Shown here piece after piece: positions 1 through 8,703 of a stretch of DNA of 64,000 bases; within the stretch, counting starts at the first letter, position 1, and every line of letters begins with the position of its first letter. The stretch is from Thermodesulfobacteriaceae bacterium (lineage in GTDB: Bacteria > Desulfobacterota > Thermodesulfobacteria > Thermodesulfobacteriales > Thermodesulfatatoraceae), in the NCBI GenBank assembly GCA_015494065.1, contig WGCA01000054.1, positions 1 through 64,000 of the forward strand, in the 5' to 3' direction. The translations under genes were made by a program, and so were the position numbers. Under the pieces are notes generated by a model. It did not search any database and was not told the origin of the DNA. It was given only the letters and a program-made list of their open reading frames with translations.

Positions 1-1728
1 ATTCATAACCACTAAACCATCCGTCATGTCAATAACGTATTCAATAATTAGTTCTTCTTTGCCTTTGTAATTTAATTTTTCTTTAAAAAAGAAAACTGGT
101 ATATCTATAATTATTTTAAGGTATGTTTTTTCTTTTATTTCTTGCAATGTATCCAAATATAATTTCAATAGGTCGTCCTTATCTTTTTTAAAATCTTCTA
201 AACTCCAAGGTTCAATATCTAGATGTATTTCTGTTGTATACGGAAAAAATTTTTCTTCTATTAGTTTTATAATATTGATTAATTTTTGCCGATTTTCGGG
301 AAAGATCCACGTTGGTTCACCTAATAATATTTCTGTCTTTATTCCTTTTTTACTTAGTTGTAGAACAATATTTTTTAGCCAATATTCATCTTTCATGATT
401 TCTTCTATTTGTTCATTGTTTAAAGAGAAATAAATTCTTTTAATACCCCAATTGTTTAAAACTTTGATTAGTGGATAACTCTTTTGAGTGTCCCAAAACC
501 ATACAGTTATTTCTCTAGGAGGTATCCCTATAATCATTTTTTCTTTGCCTGGTATTTCTTTTGTTTGTAAGACTGCTCCTATTGATGAAAGTAAGGTAAA
601 AATTTGAGTTTGTGTCTTGTAATATTCATCTAAAAACAGCAATCCTGATATGTATGTATTTGCAGCATCTATTTTGTTCCTTCTGTTTTTATTAATAATT
701 TTTCTTTCAAAGTTTTGTTCAACAATTTGTTTTTTTATTTGAATATTCCATAATTGGTCTAAAAATTTATGTATTTCTTCTTTTATTAAATAGTTTTTTA
801 GTTCTTCTTCCTTTTTAATTTTTTCCCATAAATAATATAATTCTTCATTCTTTGACTTTTCTATTTGATAAAAGTTTAAAGGAAGTGTAAATGAAAATCC
901 TGTCCACACACTACCTGAGCTATCATTCCACGTTTTATCAAAACCCAAAGAAAATTTCATTCTAGGATAATATCTTTTTTTTGATAGCTTGTTAAAATCT
1001 TCTAATAATTTTATTATGTTAGAGTGTCTAGAGTAATTTATATTGTAGATTGGTACATTAATACATATAGGCTCTTCTTTTACTTCTATATCTTGTATTC
1101 CTAATATTATTGATAATATCTTTTTAATATTCTTAGTTTGCTCGGATAATATTTCTTGTTCTAGCATTATCTTGTAGATCTGATTGGCATTGATTGTTAT
1201 GTCTTCTGGGTAACCATAACCATTTTTTAGTTTAGCTTTTTTAAGCTCTATTAACTCTTCAATCTTTTCCTTGAGCTTATTAAGGAGCCTAATTCTATTT
1301 TTGAGTAATAAATAGTCTATATATAGATATTTAGTTTGCCATAATAGACGTATCTCTTTTTCGCTTTTTCGAGTATTAGCTTTGATATAATCTATTTTGG
1401 TTAAAAATTTCCTGTATAAATTGTCGGTATTATTAATCGATTTTTCTATTTTAAAGGACAATCCAGCGGTGTAACCAATTATATCTTCAGCATAAGAATT
1501 ATTTAAATAATAGAGGCCACTTAATGACAACTGCCATCCGTTATTTAGTGACAAAATTTGCAGACGTTTTTCTAGTTCTTTCAAATGTAACTTATCTGAT
1601 GCGAGAAGCGGAGATTTTCTTATTAAAACTGGAAGATCATAGTATGATATCTCGGTTGATGGAATACTAATCCCTTTTAAAGTTAAAAAAATAGCTATTA
1701 TTAATACGGTAGTCTTCTTGATACCCAT
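1..1728 (-). CDS. TolC-like outer membrane efflux/secretion protein fused to a C-terminal TIM-barrel (glycoside-hydrolase-like) domain; partial, runs off the left edge
   Basis: Open minus-strand frame from ATG at 1728 (MGIKKTTVLIIAIFLTLKGISIPSTE..., signal peptide) to base 1 with no stop, so absent from the ORF track. N-terminal coiled OMF-like region (..LKNGYGYPEDITINANQIYKIMLEQE.., ..YYPRMKFSLGFDKTWNDSSGSVWTGFSFTLPLNF..), then IPPREITVWFWDTQ...IKRIYFSLNN...TEILLGEPTWIF...EIHLDIEPWSLEDF. Confidence 0.75.
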   Translation of the reverse strand, partial: MGIKKTTVLIIAIFLTLKGISIPSTEISYYDLPVLIRKSPLLASDKLHLKELEKRLQILSLNNGWQLSLSGLYYLNNSYAEDIIGYTAGLSFKIEKSINNTDNLYRKFLTKIDYIKANTRKSEKEIRLLWQTKYLYIDYLLLKNRIRLLNKLKEKIEELIELKKAKLKNGYGYPEDITINANQIYKIMLEQEILSEQTKNIKKILSIILGIQDIEVKEEPICINVPIYNINYSRHSNIIKLLEDFNKLSKKRYYPRMKFSLGFDKTWNDSSGSVWTGFSFTLPLNFYQIEKSKNEELYYLWEKIKKEEELKNYLIKEEIHKFLDQLWNIQIKKQIVEQNFERKIINKNRRNKIDAANTYISGLLFLDEYYKTQTQIFTLLSSIGAVLQTKEIPGKEKMIIGIPPREITVWFWDTQKSYPLIKVLNNWGIKRIYFSLNNEQIEEIMKDEYWLKNIVLQLSKKGIKTEILLGEPTWIFPENRQKLINIIKLIEEKFFPYTTEIHLDIEPWSLEDFKKDKDDLLKLYLDTLQEIKEKTYLKIIIDIPVFFFKEKLNYKGKEELIIEYVIDMTDGLVVMN

Positions 1729-3011
1729 TTTGGCACGTATGTTGAATATCTGTGTAAGTCTAATAGCCAGTCATCTATATACGCTTTAAGGGCATGTAAT
1801 CTTAAAAACCAATTATATAATGGATAAAGTATGGTATAAAGTAAAAATTTATAATCCTTACTCTTTTCTAGAGAAAGGTTTATCAAGTAACTAACATATA
1901 AGAGAAATATCCAGAAAGTATAAACGGATAGTATAAATAAGTTTATTACTATAAATCCAATAGATCCATATTTTAATAGCAAATAAATGAGGTAAAATAA
2001 CATCGCAACTGGCATCAAAAATTGTAATATAAAGTTTAGATCAAGAAAGGTTATGAAATCTTGCCATTTTAAACAATTTGGATTCCAGAATTTTTTATAT
2101 TTTTTGAAAAAAAGCCAGACCAGGTCACCATCCCATCTTTGACGTTGTTTTAGTAAAGATGATAACGAAGAAGGAACCGATGTGCGGGCGACAGATTCCG
2201 GTACAAATTTTAAGCGTGCTTCCCTGTATATTGATCTCAGGAGTTTCAGCCTGTTTGTCAAATTCAAGTCTTCAGCTGTACCAGAATCCCAACCGTAAAT
2301 TTGTTCTAGAAAGGAGCGTCTGAAACAGCCGTAAGCGCCAGAAATATTATTAGTTGTTCCTAAAAATGAGAGAAATAATCGAGCTATTGTAATGGAAATA
2401 ACATATTCAATGTATTGAAATTTTGTCCAAATACTATCACTATAATTTCTCACTTTTAAATTACCTGATACAGCAATTACTCTAGGATCAGAAAATGGCT
2501 TAATTAAATGCTTGAGAGCATCATAATCTAACGATGTATCAGCGTCTAATGCAACGACAAACTCAATTTCTTTAGATAGTAATTTTAAACCTAAATTAAG
2601 AGAAGAAGCTCTGCCACCACGGTTAAATTTGGTTATGATTCTTAATTTTCTTTTCGGTGGCAGGTATACTTTTTCTAAATATTTAGTTTCTCTTTGTGTA
2701 TCAAAAACTATAATTATTTCTAATAATGAAGGATATTCTTGATAAAGAATAGTTCTTAAGTTTCTTAAAATTTCCTTATCGCTTTCCTTAAATGCTGTTA
2801 TAATTATGCCTAACGGTGGATAAAAATTATTGATCTTTCCTTCTTGTTTTGTTTTGAAGAAGTGATAATAAAAAGAAGATAAAATCATAAAGAAAAATAA
2901 TGGGAATTCTATCCAAAATGCAGGTGTTAGTATAAGTACTTGTATTATTAAATCGCTTTCTAGAAAATAACTTAAATAATCGTGATATAATTCTAATAGA
3001 TTTAATATCAT
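1701..3011 (-). CDS. Processive-type family 2 glycosyltransferase (BcsA/HasA-like membrane synthase without PilZ)
   Basis: TM segments plus GT2 motifs VALDADTS (DxD), GTAEDLN (TED-like), KQRQRWDGD (Q/RxxRW). Confidence 0.88.
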   Translation of the reverse strand: MILNLLELYHDYLSYFLESDLIIQVLILTPAFWIEFPLFFFMILSSFYYHFFKTKQEGKINNFYPPLGIIITAFKESDKEILRNLRTILYQEYPSLLEIIIVFDTQRETKYLEKVYLPPKRKLRIITKFNRGGRASSLNLGLKLLSKEIEFVVALDADTSLDYDALKHLIKPFSDPRVIAVSGNLKVRNYSDSIWTKFQYIEYVISITIARLFLSFLGTTNNISGAYGCFRRSFLEQIYGWDSGTAEDLNLTNRLKLLRSIYREARLKFVPESVARTSVPSSLSSLLKQRQRWDGDLVWLFFKKYKKFWNPNCLKWQDFITFLDLNFILQFLMPVAMLFYLIYLLLKYGSIGFIVINLFILSVYTFWIFLLYVSYLINLSLEKSKDYKFLLYTILYPLYNWFLRLHALKAYIDDWLLDLHRYSTYVPKWVSRRLPY

Positions 3012-3020
3012 GTCTCACAA

Positions 3021-4385
3021 TTAATCATAAATTATTTCTTGAATGTTTTTTTCTTCGAGTTCTCCAGGACAACTATAAATTTTGATCTCTATTTTAGGTA
3101 AGGGTAAATCTGTTTTTATATACTTTAACTTTGCTTGTAGCCGGTGTTTTACGGTTTCTGCGCCTTCTCTGGGTGTTTCTGGTAAAAGAAAAAGATATTT
3201 GCCCGTTTCATAACGAGTTCCAACATCTACTGATCTCAAATTTTCTTTTATATAGCTGATTACTTCTTCAAAATAATTTTTTAATGTAATGATGCCATAT
3301 CTTTCTGCTATAGCTTGTTCTTGTTGTTCGTCCCAAAAAATATACAAAAGACAAAAAGGACGCTTATACCGTTTAAATTTATTCCGTTCCCATTCTAAGA
3401 TAAAATGAAATAAATTCCATTTTATTAAATTTAAACGATCAAAAACATCTTCTATTACATATAAAGGTAATCTGCCATCTTCGGCTACCTGGTGAGCTAA
3501 TGCTGTTGTAACATATAATCTAATTTCTTGAAAGATAATAGATTGAAGTGAAAATCTGTTTTGGCAATTTAAGCAGAATACTTCTACTTTAGGTTCTTCT
3601 GATAAATGCCCACAGTTTAAGCATTTAAAAGCTTTACTAGGTATTTCATAGTCTTCACCTAAATGGCGTAAAAATTTATTGCATTTAGGACAGCGTAAAG
3701 AGTCTTTATAAAGAAAATCATCTTTCGATCCTATATAACCACAATCGAAATGATAATATAATTCTGTTTCTATGAGTTCTAAAGATGAACAGTTAGGGCA
3801 TGTATCTCTAAAAATAATCTGATAATGTCTATCTTGAGGGCATAGTGGTACTATATTTACTAGTTTTTGTGGACGTAATATTCCAAAAGATACTAATTGT
3901 TCAATAATATCTATTTCTTCACCTGGTTTAAGGTTGCAAAATATCCGAAGGATGGGAAAGTGATATGCGATAGGAGATGTTATAAGTGGATAAGGGGTGA
4001 TTTTTTCTTTTTGTCTGCTCCAGAGAAATCGCAAAAGTAAGATAATCCTTTTTTCTTGTTCTGATAGTTCAGGAGAGAGCGGTGGTAAATTTTTTACAAA
4101 TGTAGCCAGGTTTTTTATTTGTTCTGGATTAGTTTCTAACCAAAAACCATCTATTAAATCTTTAATTATGTCAGAAGTAAATTCGGGTTTTTTGTAAACA
4201 TATATCAGACTTAAGGCTGTTTCTTCATTTGAACGTAGAGAAAATAGCAATTCGTTCAATTTTTCTTGTGATAGATCTTCGCTTATTACATAACAATCTG
4301 CAATTAGATCTTTTTGGTAAGGTATGACTTCAAATTCTTCAGGAATATTTTTGACAGTAAGATCCCCTATAACCGCAAGTTTCAT
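3021..4385 (-). CDS. TackOD1-like zinc-ribbon protein with C-terminal degenerate GGDEF domain
   Basis: Several CxxC pairs (CPNC, CPKC, CLNC, CLNC). C-terminus aligns by eye with GGDEF: LEWERNKFKRYKRPFCLLYIFWD...LRSVDVGTRYETGKYLFLLPETPREGAE; the GGDEF signature is replaced by YETGK and RSVD sits at the RxxD I-site position. Confidence 0.7.
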   Translation of the reverse strand: MKLAVIGDLTVKNIPEEFEVIPYQKDLIADCYVISEDLSQEKLNELLFSLRSNEETALSLIYVYKKPEFTSDIIKDLIDGFWLETNPEQIKNLATFVKNLPPLSPELSEQEKRIILLLRFLWSRQKEKITPYPLITSPIAYHFPILRIFCNLKPGEEIDIIEQLVSFGILRPQKLVNIVPLCPQDRHYQIIFRDTCPNCSSLELIETELYYHFDCGYIGSKDDFLYKDSLRCPKCNKFLRHLGEDYEIPSKAFKCLNCGHLSEEPKVEVFCLNCQNRFSLQSIIFQEIRLYVTTALAHQVAEDGRLPLYVIEDVFDRLNLIKWNLFHFILEWERNKFKRYKRPFCLLYIFWDEQQEQAIAERYGIITLKNYFEEVISYIKENLRSVDVGTRYETGKYLFLLPETPREGAETVKHRLQAKLKYIKTDLPLPKIEIKIYSCPGELEEKNIQEIIYD

Positions 4386-4591
4386 GTTCTTTTCTCAGAA
4401 AAAAATCTCTTTTTTTTCGGCCAACAAATATATTTAAAAAATAATTTTTTTCAAACATAAAAATTTAAATATAAGAATTTTTTATGAGTAAGGACATTTT
4501 TTAGCTAGATTGCTCATGGGGTCCTCTCCCGTCTCTGTATTGGCAATCGGAGATTGGATCCTATAATGGTATCGGTATTTTGGCGCCCAAT

Positions 4592-4621
4592 AAAAATAAG
4601 AAAGCCCCCCGGGAGGGGGGC
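4592..4621 (-). terminator. Rho-independent terminator of amt
   Basis: GCCCCCCTCCCGGGGGGC hairpin followed on the minus strand by TTTCTTATTTTTATT. Confidence 0.75.
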
Positions 4622-4640
4622 GATATTGGGGAGGGTGCTA

Positions 4641-5852
4641 CTAGAGATAGTAGCCGCTTTCGCCGTGTTCGGTGAGATCAAGCCCTTGGATCTCGGCCTC
4701 TCTTTCTGCTCTCAGGCCTACCAGGGCGTTTACGATTTTCAGAAGGATGTAAGAGAGCACGAAACAGTAAATCACAGCTGTTCCTGCCCCGATGGCCTGG
4801 ATCAGAAGCTGTTTGGCGTTGCCAAAGAGGAGGCCGTTGGCCCCGCCGGGGTTGACGGCGGTAGAGGCAAAAACCCCGGTAATGAGGGCCCCAAAGATGC
4901 CGCCTACTCCGTGGACCCCTACGACGTCCAAGGCGTCATCATAGCCCAGCCGGGGTTTTAAGAGCACGGCCAAGTAGCAGATAACCCCCGCAATGAGACC
5001 AATGATGATACTGCTCCATACCGGGACAAAACCCGCCGCCGGAGTGATGGCTACTAAGCCCGCTATCGCCCCGGAGACGGCACCAAGAGTGGTGGGCTTG
5101 CCCTGGAAGACCCATTCCGCCATGGACCAGGAAAGCGCTGCCAGCCCGGCGGCCAAATGGGTGTTCATGAAGGCTAGCACCGCGATGTTGTCGGCAGCCA
5201 GGGCCGAACCGGCGTTAAAACCGAACCAGCCAAACCACAAAAGACCGGCCCCCAGAACCGTTAAAGGGAGATTGTGCGGATGGATAGGCTCCCTCCGCCA
5301 GCCAATCCTCGGCCCCAGGACCAGGGCGGCGGCCAGGGCCGACGCACCGCTGGCGATGTGGATGACTGTTCCCCCGGCAAAGTCCAGGGCGCCCAAAGCC
5401 CCGATCCAGCCACCACCCCAGACCCAGTGACACAAAGGTAAATACACGAAAGTGAGCCACAGGGCCGTGAAAATGAGATAGGCGGAAAATTTCATGCGTT
5501 CAGCAAAGGCCCCGGTGATCAAGGCCGGGGTGATAATGGCAAACATCAATTGGAAGGCACAAAAAAGGAGATGGGGAATATTATCCACCGGACCAGGACC
5601 GAAGCCCACCCCTTTGAGGAATAGGTAGGAAAAATCCCCGATAAGTTGGCCGTGATCCGGACCAAAAGCCAGACTGTATCCATAGACAAACCAGATCAAA
5701 CTGATAAGCCCCAGCGCTATAAAACATTGCATAATGATGGAGAGCACGTTTTTGGCCCGGACCAAGCCCCCGTAAAAGAGGCCAAGCCCCGGGGTCATCA
5801 ACATCACCAGAGCCGTGGCAACCAACATAAACGCTACGTCCGCGGTATTCAT
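4641..5852 (-). CDS. amt: Ammonium transporter
   Basis: 403 aa Amt/Rh family; LMTPGLGLFYGGLVRAKNVL, GAFAERMKFSAYLIF, DFAGGTVIHIASG, GFNAGSAL motifs. Confidence 0.96.
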   Translation of the reverse strand: MNTADVAFMLVATALVMLMTPGLGLFYGGLVRAKNVLSIIMQCFIALGLISLIWFVYGYSLAFGPDHGQLIGDFSYLFLKGVGFGPGPVDNIPHLLFCAFQLMFAIITPALITGAFAERMKFSAYLIFTALWLTFVYLPLCHWVWGGGWIGALGALDFAGGTVIHIASGASALAAALVLGPRIGWRREPIHPHNLPLTVLGAGLLWFGWFGFNAGSALAADNIAVLAFMNTHLAAGLAALSWSMAEWVFQGKPTTLGAVSGAIAGLVAITPAAGFVPVWSSIIIGLIAGVICYLAVLLKPRLGYDDALDVVGVHGVGGIFGALITGVFASTAVNPGGANGLLFGNAKQLLIQAIGAGTAVIYCFVLSYILLKIVNALVGLRAEREAEIQGLDLTEHGESGYYL

Positions 5853-5890
5853 AAAAACCCTCCCGTTAAATTTTTTAAAACTTTGTGGTA

Positions 5891-5906
5891 AGCAATAGAT
5901 ATGCCA
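5891..5906 (-). promoter_or_regulatory. Putative sigma-54 promoter of amt
   Basis: Minus strand TGGCATATCTATTGCT; 12-nt GG-to-GC spacing matches TGGCACGN4TTGCW. Confidence 0.7.
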
Positions 5907-6019
5907 ATTCAGTTAAAGCTAGAAAATACAAAGAAAGGAAGGATTTTCGGGAGGTTGTTCCTGGATAAAATTTTACAAAAAAGAAAAGCCTAGAAATAAA
6001 GATGTGACAAAATTGTAAA

Positions 6020-6490
6020 TTATTTTTTGTCCAGGCAAAATTCGATAAAGAGTTTTGAGCCATTCAGAGAAAAGGGGAGTACTAACCTCTGGGATTTACA
6101 TAGGATATCCAGAGTATGGTTTTCCCCGGTCACGATCACCGGGGTGGAACTCTGAAGGCTGATACCATTTTGTTCAAAACGCCGCCGGAAGGCGCCGCAG
6201 ATCATGTTGGCCATCTCTCCTGCCGCGTCGCGGGCCTCATCGTTTATATTTTCCGGTCTCTGCCCGAAAAGGGCCTCTACGATGCCAAGGATGCAATCTT
6301 TATTGAAGGACACCACGAAACTTCCGGTAAAACCTTTGCCCGTAAGCCCCAAGACCGCAGAGACTTCTCCCAGGGCCTCTAATTCCTGACGGATAAAGCT
6401 CTTTTCTGGCTCCGGGGCCGCACCGGTAAAGGTCATAAGCACCTCTTTTACCGAATCCACCAGGGCGTCCAGAATCAAAGATTTGCTCAT
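6020..6490 (-). CDS. CheX-like chemotaxis phosphatase family protein
   Basis: MSKSLILDALVDSVKEVL...; EARDAAGEMANMICGAFRRRFE resembles the CheX/CheC E-x2-N signature. Confidence 0.75.
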   Translation of the reverse strand: MSKSLILDALVDSVKEVLMTFTGAAPEPEKSFIRQELEALGEVSAVLGLTGKGFTGSFVVSFNKDCILGIVEALFGQRPENINDEARDAAGEMANMICGAFRRRFEQNGISLQSSTPVIVTGENHTLDILCKSQRLVLPFSLNGSKLFIEFCLDKK

Positions 6491-6611
6491 CCCTGCCCCC
6501 TTTAAAAATTCTTTATCCTTCCTCATCGAACAGGGCCTAAAAAACTTTAAAGATTTACAACCCCCGCTAAATGTCTAACTTCAAAGAAAAAGGGCTCAGG
6601 AGGGATGACCC

Positions 6612-7628
6612 ATGAAGGAGGCGTTACTTTACGAAAAACTGGACGACCAGCTGGTGCGGTGCCATCTCTGTAACCACCGCTGCAAGATCCCTCCGGACAA
6701 ATTTGGAATTTGCCACGTACGTTATAACCGTGACGGGGTCCTCTACACCCTGGTTTACGGAAAGGTGATTGCCAAACACGTAGATCCCATCGAAAAAAAG
6801 CCCCTTTTTCACTTTTTGCCCGGCTCCAGGAGTTTTTCCATAGGGACAGTGGGTTGCAATTTCCAGTGTGATTTTTGCCAGAATTTTGAGATCTCTCAGT
6901 ATCCTCGTATAGAAGGCCGGGTGATCGGGGAAGAGACCAGCCCGGAAGAGGTGGTGGAGGCGGCCCTAGCCACCGGGTGTCAAACCATTTCTTATACGTA
7001 TAACGAACCCACCGTATTTTTTGAATTCGCCTATGATTGCGCCCGCCTGGCTACCCCCAAGGGGCTGCGTAACATCTTTGTCTCAAACGGATATATGACC
7101 AAGGAGGCCCTGGATACCATTTACCCTCATCTCCACGGCGCCAACATTGACCTTAAGGCCTTTCGCGAAGAGTTCTACCACAAACATTGTAAGGCGAGAC
7201 TGGCCCCGGTACTTGAAACCTTAAAATACTTAAAGAAACAAGGGGTTTGGCTTGAAGTGACGACTCTTATTATTCCCGGCGAAAACGACGACCCCGGTGA
7301 ACTGCGCGATATCGCTACCTTTATAAAGGAGGAGTTGGGCCCTGAAACCCCCTGGCACGTGACCCGGTTTTATCCCCGCTACCGCTTGCTTACCAGACCA
7401 GCCACTCCGGTGGAGACCCTGCGTCAGGCCTACCGGATTGGCAAAGAAGTGGGGTTAAAATACGTCTATACAGGCAATGTGCCCGGAGAAGAAGGGGAGA
7501 ACACTTACTGTCCAGGCTGTAACGCCCTCCTCATTGAACGTTACGGTTTCATGGTGAATAGTTACCGCTTAACCCCAGAAGGTAAATGCCCGGAATGCGG
7601 GCTTGCCATCGAGGGTGTGTGGTCATGA
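6612..7628 (+). CDS. amrS: AmmeMemoRadiSam system radical SAM enzyme (PflA-like)
   Basis: 338 aa; CxxCxxxC-type motif TVGCNFQCDFCQNFEIS, family N-terminus LVRCHLCNHRCKIPPDKFGICHVR. Confidence 0.9.
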   Translation: MKEALLYEKLDDQLVRCHLCNHRCKIPPDKFGICHVRYNRDGVLYTLVYGKVIAKHVDPIEKKPLFHFLPGSRSFSIGTVGCNFQCDFCQNFEISQYPRIEGRVIGEETSPEEVVEAALATGCQTISYTYNEPTVFFEFAYDCARLATPKGLRNIFVSNGYMTKEALDTIYPHLHGANIDLKAFREEFYHKHCKARLAPVLETLKYLKKQGVWLEVTTLIIPGENDDPGELRDIATFIKEELGPETPWHVTRFYPRYRLLTRPATPVETLRQAYRIGKEVGLKYVYTGNVPGEEGENTYCPGCNALLIERYGFMVNSYRLTPEGKCPECGLAIEGVWS

Positions 7629-8623
7629 AGGAAGGGGTAATCCTGCTTGAGCATGGAAGTGGCGGTCAGGCTTCGGCCCGGTTGCTCCGGGAGGTAATCC
7701 TTCCCCATCTGGGGGAGGTGCCCCTCCTTGATAGTGCTGTTTTGAAAGATTTTTCCTCTTCCCTGGCTTTTACCACCGACAGTTTCGTGGTGGATCCGAT
7801 CTTCTTCCCCGGCGGAGACATCGGTTCCCTTGCCGTCCACGGTACCGTGAACGACCTGGCCATGGTAGGGGCCACCCCTCTTTTCCTCTCCGTGGCTTTC
7901 ATCCTGGAAGAGGGCTTCCCCTTAAAGCTTTTTTCCCGCGTAGTGGCCTCTTTGGGAGAAGCAGCCCGGAAGGCCGGGGTCAAAGTGGTGTGTGGAGATA
8001 CCAAGGTTGTGCCTAAGGGCAAGGGAGACAAAATTTTTATCAATACTAGCGGCCTTGGAATTTTAAAAAAAGACTTTGTTCTTTCGCCTTCGCGCATTAA
8101 GGAGGGAGATAAGGTAATCGTTTCCGGTCCTATCGCGGAGCACGGGCTGTGTGTGCTGGCGGCCCGGGAAGATTTGGGCCTTGAAGGTCTTAAGAGCGAT
8201 TCTCAGCCCTTGCACCGCTTGACGGAGGCCTTTCTTTCCCGTTTTGGCCCGGAGATCAAGGTCTTACGGGATCCTACCCGGGGTGGGGTGGCGGCGGTGC
8301 TTTACGAATTTGCCGAGGCTACGGGTTTGAGTTTTTTCCTCGAAGAAGAAAGGATCCCTTTAAGGCCTGAGGTGAAGGCCGGTTGCGAGCTCCTAGGGCT
8401 TGACCCCCTTTACCTGGCCTGTGAGGGCCGTCTAGTGGCGGTGGTGGCCCCTGAAATCGCCGAGGAGGCCGCCTGCTTTTTGAGGAGTTTTCCTGAGGGC
8501 CAGGGGGCCTGCGTGGTGGGAGAGGTAGCCAGGGAGCGTTTCCCCCTGATCCTTAAGACTTGCTACGGGGGTCTTAGGCCCGTGCCCCCTCTTGCCGGAG
8601 AACCCCTTCCCCGTATTTGTTAG
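7625..8623 (+). CDS. hypE: Hydrogenase expression/formation protein HypE
   Basis: MKEGVILLEHGSGGQASARLL..., C-terminal PRIC; ATGA overlap with the upstream gene. Confidence 0.95.
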   Translation: MKEGVILLEHGSGGQASARLLREVILPHLGEVPLLDSAVLKDFSSSLAFTTDSFVVDPIFFPGGDIGSLAVHGTVNDLAMVGATPLFLSVAFILEEGFPLKLFSRVVASLGEAARKAGVKVVCGDTKVVPKGKGDKIFINTSGLGILKKDFVLSPSRIKEGDKVIVSGPIAEHGLCVLAAREDLGLEGLKSDSQPLHRLTEAFLSRFGPEIKVLRDPTRGGVAAVLYEFAEATGLSFFLEEERIPLRPEVKAGCELLGLDPLYLACEGRLVAVVAPEIAEEAACFLRSFPEGQGACVVGEVARERFPLILKTCYGGLRPVPPLAGEPLPRIC

Positions 8624-8703
8624 TCCTCTTTCCGAAAACCCTTTTGTTTGCACGGGAATTCGGGTAGAAATAGCCTTTGAAGTTTTAAAAGGAGAGAGAC
8701 AGG

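Noticed and set aside
4993-5430. 145-aa plus-strand ORF antisense to amt
   Set aside because: Shadow ORF opposite a strongly conserved gene; Arg/Pro/Ala-rich low-information product and no RBS.
7625-8623. hypE/hypD as evidence of a hydrogenase cluster in the window
   Set aside because: hypE and hypD lie 50 kb apart with no hydrogenase structural genes visible.
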